A stretch of 59,007 bases of DNA from NVTR01 sp036479015 (GTDB lineage Bacteria; Pseudomonadota; Alphaproteobacteria; Rhodobacterales; Rhodobacteraceae). Below, piece by piece: positions 24,594 through 33,764 of the stretch (position 1 is its first letter; each line of letters opens with the position of its first letter). The stretch covers positions 1 through 59,007 of the forward strand of contig JAZGFB010000012.1 in NCBI GenBank assembly GCA_036479015.1, in the 5' to 3' direction. The notes beneath the pieces were generated by a model. It was not told the DNA's origin. It searched no databases and saw only the letters and a list, made by a program, of their open reading frames with translations. Both the position numbers and the translations under genes were made by a program.

Positions 24594-26948
24594 TTACTTT
24601 TTCTTGTCACCCGATTTGCCCTTGGTAGACGGGGTCGCTGCATTGGCCAATACCTCTGGATTACGCAACCAAACATCACGCTGGGCAAACGGTATTTCAA
24701 TACCTTCCTCGGCAAACCTGCGCACAATTTCATGGTGAATCTCGCTTTTCACCGTCAGGATGAAATTCACATCCCGCAATATCGCCCGCACCTGAAAATC
24801 CAGACTATCAGCCCCGAAATTAACCAAATGCACCGACGGCCCCGGGTTCAGCGACACCATCGGGTGCTTTTTCGCGATATCCAGTAATAATTCATGCACC
24901 TGCGGCGTGTCACTGCCATAGGCCACCCCAACAGATATCACCGCCCGCCCAATCAGATTTCCGCGGGTGTAATTGGTAACCGCGCCCGACACCAAATCAG
25001 CGTTTGGAATGATCACATCGGTCCTATCAAACGTCTCAATCCGGGTTGAGCGCACAGAAATGTCGCGCACCGTGCCGGAATAGCCGCCAACTTCTATCCA
25101 ATCGCCTTCGCTGATCGGCCGTTCGATCAGCAAAATAACGCCCGAAACGAAATTTGATACAATGTTTTGCAGCCCGAAACCAATGCCAACTGACAGCGCC
25201 CCGGCAACAATCGCAAGTGATGACAGATCAATACCAGCCGTGGTTATGGCCACCAAAGCCGCCAGGAAAACCCCGACATATCCAAGCCCCGAAAGTATCG
25301 CAGTCTGCGCCCCCCGGTTGATCGAGGTTTTTGGCAGAACCGATGTTCTAAGCGTTGATTGCATAAGCCGCGTCAGCATGTAACCGATGACAAATACAAT
25401 TGCGAAAGTCAGAAAATCAGTGGGTGATATTCTGGTCTCACCCAGTTGATATCCGTTTAAAAACTTTGTCCAAAGCTCTGTCAGGTCGGTCAGGCGCGCA
25501 CCCCAGATTAGTGCGAATAACGGCGTTGATGCCAGAACCAGAACAAAACTGACAAGTATCGGGATCAGCGCCTCTCGTGTTGATTTTTGATCTTTACCTG
25601 TCAGTACCCCATACATATCGCGCAAAACCGCAGCAATAATGACAACCAAAGCCAACAGCGCTAGGGATAAAATACTTGGAAACACCACCGCAACGGCCCC
25701 GGTATGAAACCCAACCGCCGCAGCCAGTGGTGCGCCCACACCAACAACAATCAGGGCCCGGCCCAATATGTCAGTGGTGCGGTGGCGAAAGCTCCAGCCA
25801 GTGTTGGGCTCAGCGGTGGCGGCCAAAACACTCCTGTGCAAAATGCGGCCAAGACGAAACAGGATCACACCGCATATGGCGATGAATGGAAAATGCAGCA
25901 CCACGCGGGTTGCCTGGCTGTAGCGTTCGAAATCGGCCAGTTGACTAACCAGCTGGTTGCCGCCCCACAACAGGCCCAACAGACCGGCCGCAACCCGAAC
26001 CCGTTGGGCATCTGCTTCGTCAATTTGCAAATAGCCGTTGTGGTTTCCACCCCGTGGCAACAGCCGCAGGGCCAGCCAGCGCGCTGTGAAAAACGCCAGC
26101 CCCATCGGGATCAACCCATCCGCAATAAGCTGCCCGCGAAACCCCAGAACACCGGTGGTAAACAACGCTTCCACAAAGGCGTAAATGCCGATCCCCGGCA
26201 ATACCACCTGACCAAGAGACACCAAAAACCCACGCAGGCCACCGCGCGCGCCCTGTGATGTTCGCTGCGCATAACCCGTTGCCCTAACCATCCAAAAGCG
26301 GCCGCGAAACAACAGAACAAATGCCAACAAACCATAGGCCAGCGTAAGCACTGCATTATTCCAAAATTGGACTTGAAAAGCCGCTGAACCAATGGCGCTC
26401 TTAACTTCGTTCGCCGTGCCGCGCGCGCTGCCAGAAATATCTTGCCAGGCATCTGACCAAAGCCCCGGGTTTAGCGGTGACGGTTTCAACTCGATCAAAC
26501 CGGCGGTCTGTCGATCACGGATAATTGTGTCGGTCTCACTGATCAAACCGTCGGCGCGGCTATGGGCCTCTTCCGCTTGTTTTCTAGGGGTTTGCAAAAC
26601 AGCCAGCAAATCGCCCAACTCGGCCCGGCGCAGCGTCAGTTCTGCCGGTTCGCTCCCTGCGTCCTCGGGCGGTTGGCCAAGTGCTGACAACTGGTTGCCA
26701 AGCGTTGAAATCCGGGCGCTGTTTATGTCCTGCGCGGCCAAGAAAACATCGCGCCAAGTCACCAGCTCTTCGCGCAACTCATCCAGTGCGGTGTTTGACG
26801 CGCGCCGGGCCTGGGTGGCGTTTTCGGCCCGTTGGGCGACCACTTCCCAGCCTTCGTAATTCGGGGTTGCATTGGAATCTTGCGCCAAAACCATGCCGGG
26901 CATCGCCGCGACCAAAAGCAATAGCAATATTGCGAAAATGCGTTGCAT
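24594..26948 (-). CDS. MscS-family mechanosensitive channel with DUF3772 domain
   Basis: The 784-residue protein has a signal peptide (1-22), a periplasmic helical region with a DUF3772-like part (around 120-190), about ten membrane helices and the MscS core: the pore helix SVGIGFGLQNIVSNFVSGV, followed by ERPISEGDWIEVGGYSG and the cytoplasmic vestibule. Large MscS homologues of this sort release solutes under hypo-osmotic stress. Its Lys-rich end (KGKSGDKKK) is cytosolic. It shares one base with the cysK stop/start junction and is the last gene of the cfa-trgA-trgB-cysK-mscS run. Confidence 0.9.
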   Translation of the reverse strand: MQRIFAILLLLLVAAMPGMVLAQDSNATPNYEGWEVVAQRAENATQARRASNTALDELREELVTWRDVFLAAQDINSARISTLGNQLSALGQPPEDAGSEPAELTLRRAELGDLLAVLQTPRKQAEEAHSRADGLISETDTIIRDRQTAGLIELKPSPLNPGLWSDAWQDISGSARGTANEVKSAIGSAAFQVQFWNNAVLTLAYGLLAFVLLFRGRFWMVRATGYAQRTSQGARGGLRGFLVSLGQVVLPGIGIYAFVEALFTTGVLGFRGQLIADGLIPMGLAFFTARWLALRLLPRGGNHNGYLQIDEADAQRVRVAAGLLGLLWGGNQLVSQLADFERYSQATRVVLHFPFIAICGVILFRLGRILHRSVLAATAEPNTGWSFRHRTTDILGRALIVVGVGAPLAAAVGFHTGAVAVVFPSILSLALLALVVIIAAVLRDMYGVLTGKDQKSTREALIPILVSFVLVLASTPLFALIWGARLTDLTELWTKFLNGYQLGETRISPTDFLTFAIVFVIGYMLTRLMQSTLRTSVLPKTSINRGAQTAILSGLGYVGVFLAALVAITTAGIDLSSLAIVAGALSVGIGFGLQNIVSNFVSGVILLIERPISEGDWIEVGGYSGTVRDISVRSTRIETFDRTDVIIPNADLVSGAVTNYTRGNLIGRAVISVGVAYGSDTPQVHELLLDIAKKHPMVSLNPGPSVHLVNFGADSLDFQVRAILRDVNFILTVKSEIHHEIVRRFAEEGIEIPFAQRDVWLRNPEVLANAATPSTKGKSGDKKK

Positions 26949-27979
26949 CAGTTTTCATACACCTTTGGAATAGACCGGTCAGAACTGCCCAGCCAGCTTG
27001 GCACCGGCAGGCCTTTGTCCGTCAGAAAATCCCTGTTGAATAATTTCGAATGGTAGCGCGTACCATAGTCAGCCAGAACCGTCACAATGCGGCTGCCAGG
27101 GCCCAGATCGGCGGCCATAGCCATGGCGGCGGCCACGTTTATTCCAGATGACCCCCCCAGGCACAGCCCCTCATGCTCCAGCAGATCATAGATAACCGGT
27201 AATGCCTGCTGATCCGATATCTGATACAGGTAATCCGGGCGCAAACCTTTCAGGTTCGCCGTGATCCGCCCCTGCCCGATCCCTTCAGTGATTGACCCGC
27301 CAGTGGCGGCAAATGCACCGGTTTTATAATAGCTGTAGATCGCCGAACCCATGGGGTCGGCCAGCCCGATTTTGACACCCTTTGGCTGCAATGCCTGGGC
27401 GACACCGGCCAACGTCCCCCCGGACCCAACCGCGCAGACAAAGCCGTCCAGCTTGCCGTCAGTCTGATCCCAGATTTCCGGGCCTGTGGTTTCAAAATGG
27501 GCCTGCCGATTGGCAGTATTGTCAAACTGGTTGGCCCAGACAGCACCGTTTGGCTCGGTCTGCGCCAACGCTGCTGCCAACCGTTCAGAGTAACGGACAT
27601 AGTTATTCGGGTTTGAATAGGGCGCCGCCGGAACCTGCACCAATTCGCCCCCTGCCAGGCGGATCATGTCCTTTTTTTCCTGGCTTTGGGTTTCTGGTAT
27701 GACAATCACCGTGCGATACCCAAGCGAGGCACCAACCAAAGACAGCCCAATGCCAGTATTGCCGGCGGTGCCTTCCACAATGGTGCCGCCCGGACGCAAA
27801 GCCCCCGATGCCACCGCGTCACGAATGATATACAGCGCCGCCCGGTCCTTGACCGACTGGCCCGGGTTCATAAACTCGGCCTTGCCGAGAATTTCACAGC
27901 CGGTGGCATCACTGGGGCCATTCAGGCGGATCATCGGGGTGTATCCGATGCTGGCAGACAGGTCATTTTTTATTTGCAT
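26948..27979 (-). CDS. cysK: Cysteine synthase (O-acetylserine sulfhydrylase)
   Basis: PLP enzyme making cysteine from O-acetylserine and sulfide. The PLP lysine lies in NPGQSVKDRAA (Lys44), the substrate loop in EGTAGNTGIG, and the phosphate-binding glycines in GSGGTLAG. At 343 residues it is a little longer than the E. coli enzyme, with an extra C-terminal part (NRDFLTDKGLPVPSWL) as in alphaproteobacterial members. Its position after trgA and trgB repeats the tellurite-resistance locus described in Rhodobacter sphaeroides, where cysK also contributes. A 57-base gap separates it from trgB. Confidence 0.92.
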   Translation of the reverse strand: MQIKNDLSASIGYTPMIRLNGPSDATGCEILGKAEFMNPGQSVKDRAALYIIRDAVASGALRPGGTIVEGTAGNTGIGLSLVGASLGYRTVIVIPETQSQEKKDMIRLAGGELVQVPAAPYSNPNNYVRYSERLAAALAQTEPNGAVWANQFDNTANRQAHFETTGPEIWDQTDGKLDGFVCAVGSGGTLAGVAQALQPKGVKIGLADPMGSAIYSYYKTGAFAATGGSITEGIGQGRITANLKGLRPDYLYQISDQQALPVIYDLLEHEGLCLGGSSGINVAAAMAMAADLGPGSRIVTVLADYGTRYHSKLFNRDFLTDKGLPVPSWLGSSDRSIPKVYEN

Positions 27980-28036
27980 TTGGACATCCCGGCCATTCAG
28001 ATTTCAGCCCATAGTTAGGCACCACGCAACGGGAAC

Positions 28037-28684
28037 TCAAGCACCGTTGCGCAACCCGTCCCGATGTTTGGCAAGCCACAGCAGGCTTATGATCAGCGGG
28101 CCGGTATCGATGGCGCCATTGGCCAGCATATCCATGGCCTGTTCAAAGCCTATGACGTGGCTTTTGATATCCTCATCTTCAGCCTCCAATCCCGAAATGC
28201 CGCCAGTGCCATCGGGCAAATCCGCCAACCCAACATATGAATACATGTATTCAGACACCGCCCCTGGCGCCGGGTAATATTGCCCCACCAACAGCAGCTC
28301 AGAAACACTGGTTCCGGTTTCTTCGTGCAATTCCCTATGGGCCGTTTGCTCGGGGGTTTCCCCGGCATCTATCCGCCCGGCAATTGCCTCCAATTTCCAG
28401 GGTGCCACATCGCCCCGCACCTGCGGGCCAAATCGGAACTGTTCAATAACCAGAACCCGGTCGCGGCCCGGATCATACGGCAGCACAGACACCGCGTCAC
28501 CGCTGACAAATGCAGCCCGGGTAATGACATCACTTTGCCCGCCATCAAACCGGGGAACCTGCAAGTCATGCTCAACAACACTAAAATAATTCCGATAAGG
28601 TTCGCGCCGGTCCACAGTGCGAATTTTGCCATGCAACCTATTGCCGCTCGGCAGGTCTGTCCCGTTTTTGATACAGTCAGACAT
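28037..28684 (-). CDS. trgB: NUDIX hydrolase, TrgB-type (ADP-ribose pyrophosphatase family)
   Basis: The 215-residue protein has a perfect Nudix box starting GRIDAGETPEQ and ending RELHEETGT (G-x5-E-x7-RE-x2-EE-x-G), which binds the catalytic metals. The surrounding sequence fits the ADP-ribose pyrophosphatase (NudF) branch. In Rhodobacter sphaeroides the equivalent gene, trgB, is part of a tellurite-resistance locus next to trgA and cysK; that order is seen here too. The exact nucleotide substrate and how it relates to tellurite are not known. It begins 6 bases after the trgA stop. Confidence 0.88.
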   Translation of the reverse strand: MSDCIKNGTDLPSGNRLHGKIRTVDRREPYRNYFSVVEHDLQVPRFDGGQSDVITRAAFVSGDAVSVLPYDPGRDRVLVIEQFRFGPQVRGDVAPWKLEAIAGRIDAGETPEQTAHRELHEETGTSVSELLLVGQYYPAPGAVSEYMYSYVGLADLPDGTGGISGLEAEDEDIKSHVIGFEQAMDMLANGAIDTGPLIISLLWLAKHRDGLRNGA

Positions 28685-28690
28685 CGGCTT

Positions 28691-29131
28691 TTATGACCAC
28701 CGTTCAGCCACCCATTCGGTCAGCCAGCCGCCAAAAATCCCGCCAACGACTGCGGCCACAATAATGGACGGAGCCGCCAGCAACACATAGTATTCCAAAC
28801 CGAAATCTATCATCGCTTTCAGTGCCTCCATCGGGCCCTTAAAGCGTTTATCCAATGAATATTGCAAAGCCTTGTTTCCGGCGAACAAAAACACACCCCA
28901 AAACAGGATCACCGCGGAAGATGTCAGCCCGTACCCAAACCCTGACCAGATACCAGACCCTGCACGTCCACCTGACACGCGCCAGCCGCTGACAAAACCC
29001 AGCACGGCCAGTGTCACGTTCAACAATCCGGTCTGGGTGCCTTCCGGCAATAGCGGCCTAACAAGGTCGCCACAGAAAAATCCGAGGGCTGCAAAAAACA
29101 GTCCTGCAATAAGCTTGGGCATTGTGAGCAT
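28691..29131 (-). CDS. trgA: Tellurite-resistance membrane protein TrgA
   Basis: A 146-residue inner-membrane protein with four hydrophobic segments (residues about 5-23, 34-52, 66-87, 115-138), the last glycine-rich (IIVAAVVGGIFGGWL). Sequence and its place before trgB and cysK match TrgA of the Rhodobacter locus, though the biochemical role is unknown. Start: ATG at 29131, with another ATG three codons on (29122). It follows cfa after 4 bases. Confidence 0.85.
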   Translation of the reverse strand: MLTMPKLIAGLFFAALGFFCGDLVRPLLPEGTQTGLLNVTLAVLGFVSGWRVSGGRAGSGIWSGFGYGLTSSAVILFWGVFLFAGNKALQYSLDKRFKGPMEALKAMIDFGLEYYVLLAAPSIIVAAVVGGIFGGWLTEWVAERWS

Positions 29132-29135
29132 GTGA

Positions 29136-30347
29136 TCAGGCCGGTTTTGTTATTGTTATCTGTGTTACATCACAGTTTCCGCTGTGAAACGCGGCAGCGC
29201 AAGAGGTTAGATAATAATTCCACATTCTGTGAAATCTTTCGTCAAATCCCATTTTTGCTATCAGGTCCCATTTTTCGTTAAACGTCCCATGCCAGCGCCG
29301 CAGGGTCAGGCTGTAACTTTCACCAAACTCGATGGATCTGGCCACGGTCAACCCGGCACGCTCGGCTTCCTTTCGCAGCGCAGTTTTACTTGGCAACATA
29401 CCGCCCGGAAATATATATTTCTGTATGAAATCAACACCTTTTCGGTATATTTGAAAGCGTTTTTCCCGCAAGGTTATTATCTGCAATGTCGCCGCTTTTC
29501 CTGGGCGCAGCCGTTCCCGCAGCGTGTCAAAATAGACCGGCCAGTATTTTTCGCCCACGGCTTCAAACATTTCGATACTCGCAATGCCGTCGTAAACCCC
29601 GACCTCATCGCGGTAATCTTGCAACTTAATATCCACCATATGGGCCAGGCCGGCCGTGCTGATACGCTTGCTTGCATAGTCATATTGCGGCTGTGAAATC
29701 GTCAACCCTGTGACTCGCACGCCCCGAACCCCGGCCGCATATTCCGCAAACCCGCCCCAGCCACAGCCAATTTCCAGAATGTGATCGCCGGGATTTACAC
29801 CCATCTGGTCAAGCATGCTGCTGTATTTCTGTATTTGCGCGGTCTCAACACTTTCCAGCCCGGTTTCAAATTTTGCCGACGAATAGGTCATCGTTTCATC
29901 CAGCCAAAGCGCGTAAAACTGATTGCCAAGATCGTAATGATACGAAATATTTTTCTTGGCCTGCTTGCGGGAATTTGACTTTAACCAATGGCGCAGCCGC
30001 TCATAGGCCCGCACAAATACCATACCGGGAAACCCGTCAAACAGGGCGTCATTTTCGGACAGGACCAGGTCCATGAACACCTGCAAATCCGGGCTTGACC
30101 ACCAGCCATCCAGATAGGCGTCTGAAAACCCCAGATCGCCCTCTCTTATCAGGCGTGCAAACGCATCCGGGTTGTGAATTATCATTTTTGCCACCGGGCC
30201 AGGATGCCCCCCATCCGCCCTAAATACCCGCCCATCCGGCAGCACCATATCCAACCGCCCAGTATTTATTTTGCTAGCAATATCAAATACCTGCCTGAAA
30301 TATCGCGGCAGGTTTTGCTGTCCGGCTGTGGATTTCAATATGTCCAT
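29136..30347 (-). CDS. cfa: Cyclopropane-fatty-acyl-phospholipid synthase family methyltransferase
   Basis: A 403-residue SAM-dependent methyltransferase that adds a methylene bridge (or a methyl group) to unsaturated acyl chains of membrane lipids. Motif I is LEIGCGWGGFAEYA; other family motifs are YHYDLGNQFYALWLD, MTYSSAKF, GVYDGIASIEMFEAVG and FIQKYIFPGGMLPS. The length fits. It starts a tight run with trgA, trgB and cysK, all of which relate to membrane or oxidant stress. It could be one of several Cfa paralogues in the genome. Confidence 0.88.
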   Translation of the reverse strand: MDILKSTAGQQNLPRYFRQVFDIASKINTGRLDMVLPDGRVFRADGGHPGPVAKMIIHNPDAFARLIREGDLGFSDAYLDGWWSSPDLQVFMDLVLSENDALFDGFPGMVFVRAYERLRHWLKSNSRKQAKKNISYHYDLGNQFYALWLDETMTYSSAKFETGLESVETAQIQKYSSMLDQMGVNPGDHILEIGCGWGGFAEYAAGVRGVRVTGLTISQPQYDYASKRISTAGLAHMVDIKLQDYRDEVGVYDGIASIEMFEAVGEKYWPVYFDTLRERLRPGKAATLQIITLREKRFQIYRKGVDFIQKYIFPGGMLPSKTALRKEAERAGLTVARSIEFGESYSLTLRRWHGTFNEKWDLIAKMGFDERFHRMWNYYLTSCAAAFHSGNCDVTQITITKPA

Positions 30348-30445
30348 CTGACCCCCCAGTCAGGGCAAGCCTACCCAATTTTGCCCCTGTCAGGCAACAT
30401 TTTTAGGGTTTCGGGCGGCAGCACATGGTTCAAATACCGCCTGCG

Positions 30446-31669
30446 CTACAGCACACGGTCCAACGCGCCCAGCAGATGATCCACCTCATCGCGCGTCGTA
30501 TAGTGCACGAAACTCAGCCGTAAAACGCCCTTATCCAGATCAACCCCCATGGCCGCAAGCGGGCGCGATCCGTAAAAATCGCCGCCATCCGCCATAATGC
30601 CATGGGGCACCAGCGCCTCTGCCACCTTACGCCCGGATGTTTTCAGCTCAATCGCCACAGTTGGCATGCGCTTAGCGGCTAAATCCGGCCCGATCAGCCG
30701 CGTGGAATTACGGCCTGACACGTAATCAAGCAACGGCTGCAACAGCGCGGTCTCATGGGCGCGAAACAGGTCGTGCACCGCCTTGGCGCGCGCGCCCGGT
30801 TCGGCGGGTTCGCTAAAGTGATGCGCATAAATTGTGTCATAATAATCGGCCATCCCGGCGCAGGCCGCCACCTGCGCATGGTCCGGCCCAGCGGGGGTAA
30901 ACCGGTAATAAAGCGTGCCTTCGTTAAACCAGTGTCCCTGATTGGGCAGCGCCATGCCCAGTTCGCGCCGGATCACCATAATGCCCTGATGCGGGCCATA
31001 GGTTTTATAGGCCGAGAACAGATATATATCGGCCCCCAAATCGGCAACATCGGGAAACCCGTGTGGCGCATAAGACACCCCGTCAACACAGACATAAGCC
31101 CCGGCCGCATGCACGCGGTCGGTAATCGCCTTCACATCATTAATTTCGGCCACAATGTTTGAGCAATGGGGAAACACCACCAGACGCACCCTGTCATCCA
31201 GCAGGGTGTCTAGCTGCGCAATATCCAACCGCCCGGTTTCCGGCTCAACCTGCCATTCCCGCACCTCAATGCCCCGTTCCACCAACCGCCGCCATGGCCC
31301 TGAATTTGCCTCATGGTCCTGATTGGTCACAATGATCACATCGCCCTGTGACAGATACTGCCCAAATGCCTGTGACAAAACATAGGTGTTCTGGGTGGTC
31401 GATGGCCCAAAGCTCAGTTCATCGGTCTCAACCCCTAACATCGACGCAAGCCGCGACCTTGCCTCATCCATTTCCTCGCCCGCCACCCGGCTGGCGTCAT
31501 AGGCTGCATAGGGCTGCACTTTTCGTTCATTGTAATACCGGCTCAGCCGATCAATGACCGGTGCGCAGCAATACGAGCCGCCAGCGTTTTCAAAAAATGC
31601 CTGCCCTTTTAGGGCGGGCTGGGCAAAAGCCGGGAACTGGGTCCGCACGAATTTTGTATCAAGTTTCAT
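30446..31669 (-). CDS. Cysteine desulfurase-like class V aminotransferase
   Basis: A PLP enzyme of the class V aminotransferase fold and the 'cysteine desulfurase-like' subfamily (407 residues from 31669). The PLP lysine is in LFSAYKTYGPHQG; the His/Asp pair that stacks on the cofactor is in VVFPHCSN and VDGVSYAPH. Unlike IscS/SufS it lacks the conserved cysteine loop I would expect, so the substrate is open. The true N-terminus is MKLDTKFVRTQFPAF; an ATG two codons earlier (31675) is equally possible. It stands alone, 98 bases before cfa. Confidence 0.8.
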   Translation of the reverse strand: MKLDTKFVRTQFPAFAQPALKGQAFFENAGGSYCCAPVIDRLSRYYNERKVQPYAAYDASRVAGEEMDEARSRLASMLGVETDELSFGPSTTQNTYVLSQAFGQYLSQGDVIIVTNQDHEANSGPWRRLVERGIEVREWQVEPETGRLDIAQLDTLLDDRVRLVVFPHCSNIVAEINDVKAITDRVHAAGAYVCVDGVSYAPHGFPDVADLGADIYLFSAYKTYGPHQGIMVIRRELGMALPNQGHWFNEGTLYYRFTPAGPDHAQVAACAGMADYYDTIYAHHFSEPAEPGARAKAVHDLFRAHETALLQPLLDYVSGRNSTRLIGPDLAAKRMPTVAIELKTSGRKVAEALVPHGIMADGGDFYGSRPLAAMGVDLDKGVLRLSFVHYTTRDEVDHLLGALDRVL

Positions 31670-31810
31670 ACCCATGACACTTTCGAACATCACCGATTTG
31701 GTCAAGGTCACAGGCCCAATTTTTAACGTCAAACCCAATTTGCCCATTTTTGGACCAATTATTGCCCAGATACAGTTGCACTAGGGCCTCAGGCCAGGGC
31801 GAGGGAAAAA

Positions 31811-32956
31811 ATGACTGCAATCAAAACCACATTGCTTTTCGTCGGTGAACCGGCGTTAACAATTGAGAATTTTGTCGAAAGCTTAAAGCAGCGCCTCACG
31901 GCGGTTGGCATGACAGCCGAAGAAATAAGTCCCCTGGAAAATACAATCATCAGCTTTCGCGCAGCTGGTGCCACGGTGACGGTGTCGTCAAACCAAACGG
32001 CTTTGTCTGCAGACACATTTGAAAATGCGCTTGAATCACAATTATCAAAACCCGCCCTGGGGATGCTCAGCGAAACACTTGTTCGCCACACGCGCCACAT
32101 GGTGGTGTCTGTTGACCCCAACGAGGATGCCCCCCAGACAAGCACCCAACTGCTGCAACATTTGCAGCTTGCCCATGCCACAACTTGCCTTCTGGCCGAA
32201 TGGCATACGCCCGGCGCGGTTCACTGGACGCATTCAAATCAGTTGCTGACCGGCGGGCAATACTTAAAATTGATGGGTGAGCCAAACCCGTGGGTGCTGT
32301 TTTGTAGCGCCAGACTTACCTATTCTGGTCAACCCGACCAAATGGTACGCGCGCGCGGCGTCATCCTGCCCGAGGCAGCCCAGTTCATTGGCCGCCCCAT
32401 CCGGCTGGTTGATCCAAACTTACCGCTGGATCAGTCCCATGCCGCCGCACTTGCATTTTTGCGCCACGCGGTTGAAACCGGCGCAACGCTGCCAGATGGC
32501 GACCGGTTCGGTCCCAAAAAAGGCAGCCTGTTCAGCGTCAGCCACCTGGCCGAAAATGACGATTTTCCAAACGGGCTTTATGACTTATCGGTTGTCACCA
32601 GTGACGCTGATACGGCTGTGGGTGGTCCTGCTCGGCCACCCACAGTTGTGGTAAAGCGCCGGGCCCATTTGCCTGCCGCCCAGCCCCTAACAGGAATTGC
32701 AGCCCCGCATCCGCGTGAACGAACCCGCAGTATGGCGATCGCATATCTGATGTTGGTGATACTGCCACCGGTAGGCGCTATACTATTGATGTCAAACGCT
32801 ATTTTCGGCTCAAGCGTCTTTCGCACCGGTGTCGTTGCGCTGGCCAGCGTTGCGGTTGCTGTCATTGTGAGCGCATTTGCGTTCGTCAACGACGGTCAAG
32901 ACAGTGCATTGTTGTTTCAGACTGAAACGATAAAATCATCTATTCTTGGCGAATAG
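31811..32956 (+). CDS. Orphan protein with two C-terminal membrane helices
   Basis: A 381-residue protein I do not recognise. Residues 1-290 look soluble: an alpha/beta start (TTLLFVGEPALTIENFVESL), then a segment with HATTCLLAEWHTPGAVHW that has the flavour of a small sensory or DUF-type domain. Two hydrophobic segments follow (about 310-333 and 338-360), and a short C-terminus. This would put the large domain in the cytoplasm, anchored by a hairpin. GAGGGAAAAA precedes the ATG. It is the only plus-strand gene between 24 and 38 kb and converges on the DUF3445 gene with a gap of 9 bases. Confidence 0.65.
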   Translation: MTAIKTTLLFVGEPALTIENFVESLKQRLTAVGMTAEEISPLENTIISFRAAGATVTVSSNQTALSADTFENALESQLSKPALGMLSETLVRHTRHMVVSVDPNEDAPQTSTQLLQHLQLAHATTCLLAEWHTPGAVHWTHSNQLLTGGQYLKLMGEPNPWVLFCSARLTYSGQPDQMVRARGVILPEAAQFIGRPIRLVDPNLPLDQSHAAALAFLRHAVETGATLPDGDRFGPKKGSLFSVSHLAENDDFPNGLYDLSVVTSDADTAVGGPARPPTVVVKRRAHLPAAQPLTGIAAPHPRERTRSMAIAYLMLVILPPVGAILLMSNAIFGSSVFRTGVVALASVAVAVIVSAFAFVNDGQDSALLFQTETIKSSILGE

Positions 32957-32965
32957 GTTTAACGC

Positions 32966-33754
32966 CTAGTCTTTGGTCAGAACTCTTTGGGCAAGATCGG
33001 CCTGAACAGGTGATAAATCTTGCCGCCTGATCATGTAGGTATGGATTGAAAAAACCACCGCGCCGCTCACAGGAAGCCGCAACAGGCATTGCCTTTCAGC
33101 CCTAAAATAACCGGCCATTGCGGAAATTTTCGGCCTGGGCTCCGCCTCGGTAAAGGGCGCAAATAATTCCGGCGTATCATAATAAAACCCATTGGCCCGC
33201 CATAGGGGGCGACCGGGCTTTATGGCATCAAAAAGCCTCTGAACCCGCTTGGCAGTATCAGCGTTATACTGGGCAACGGGACGGTGTATCCCAATCAGAG
33301 GCCGACGCATCTTTTCCGCCAGGGTCCAGCCAGCGGGAAAACACAAAACCGCTCCGGTTAACACATGCGCATCGCCGCGACGTTGCATCAGGCACAGATC
33401 CTCTTGCACCAAACGCCCGGCTGTGGCCAACGGCTCTGCTCGGTTCAGGGCAATTTTCACCCCGTCAGGGCGGATCACAGCCCCATCTGAAACCTGATAT
33501 CCAGGGTCTAGTTTCAAAGCATCAATCACCTGATCCAACAGCTCACTGGCCGCCGCCAATGCGCTTGGCTCCATCGCCAAAACGTCACCGGCGCGTGCCC
33601 TGATCAACCTATCCCGCAGCGCCATTTGCGGCCCATAGGCATCATCCACCAACAGCCAGTTCTCTGGCTTTAGCGGGGCCATACCCGGCAGCTTTGCAAT
33701 GGTTTCATCGCGCCAAAGATGCCCAGGTAACTTTGACTGCAAGACCGGCTCCAT
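32966..33754 (-). CDS. DUF3445 / haem-dependent oxidative N-demethylase family protein
   Basis: The 262-residue protein has the family block LTGAVLCFPAGWTLAEKM followed by RPLIGIHRPVAQYN and later RANGFYYDTPELFAPF, recognisable as DUF3445, whose members include haem-dependent oxidative N-demethylases. The ATG at 33754 has AGGCAGG upstream; the longer frame runs into the peptidase gene and adds an implausible N-terminus. It follows the M32 peptidase by 10 bases in a run that starts with haem A synthase. The substrate is unknown. Confidence 0.8.
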   Translation of the reverse strand: MEPVLQSKLPGHLWRDETIAKLPGMAPLKPENWLLVDDAYGPQMALRDRLIRARAGDVLAMEPSALAAASELLDQVIDALKLDPGYQVSDGAVIRPDGVKIALNRAEPLATAGRLVQEDLCLMQRRGDAHVLTGAVLCFPAGWTLAEKMRRPLIGIHRPVAQYNADTAKRVQRLFDAIKPGRPLWRANGFYYDTPELFAPFTEAEPRPKISAMAGYFRAERQCLLRLPVSGAVVFSIHTYMIRRQDLSPVQADLAQRVLTKD

Positions 33755-33764
33755 AGCCCTGCCT

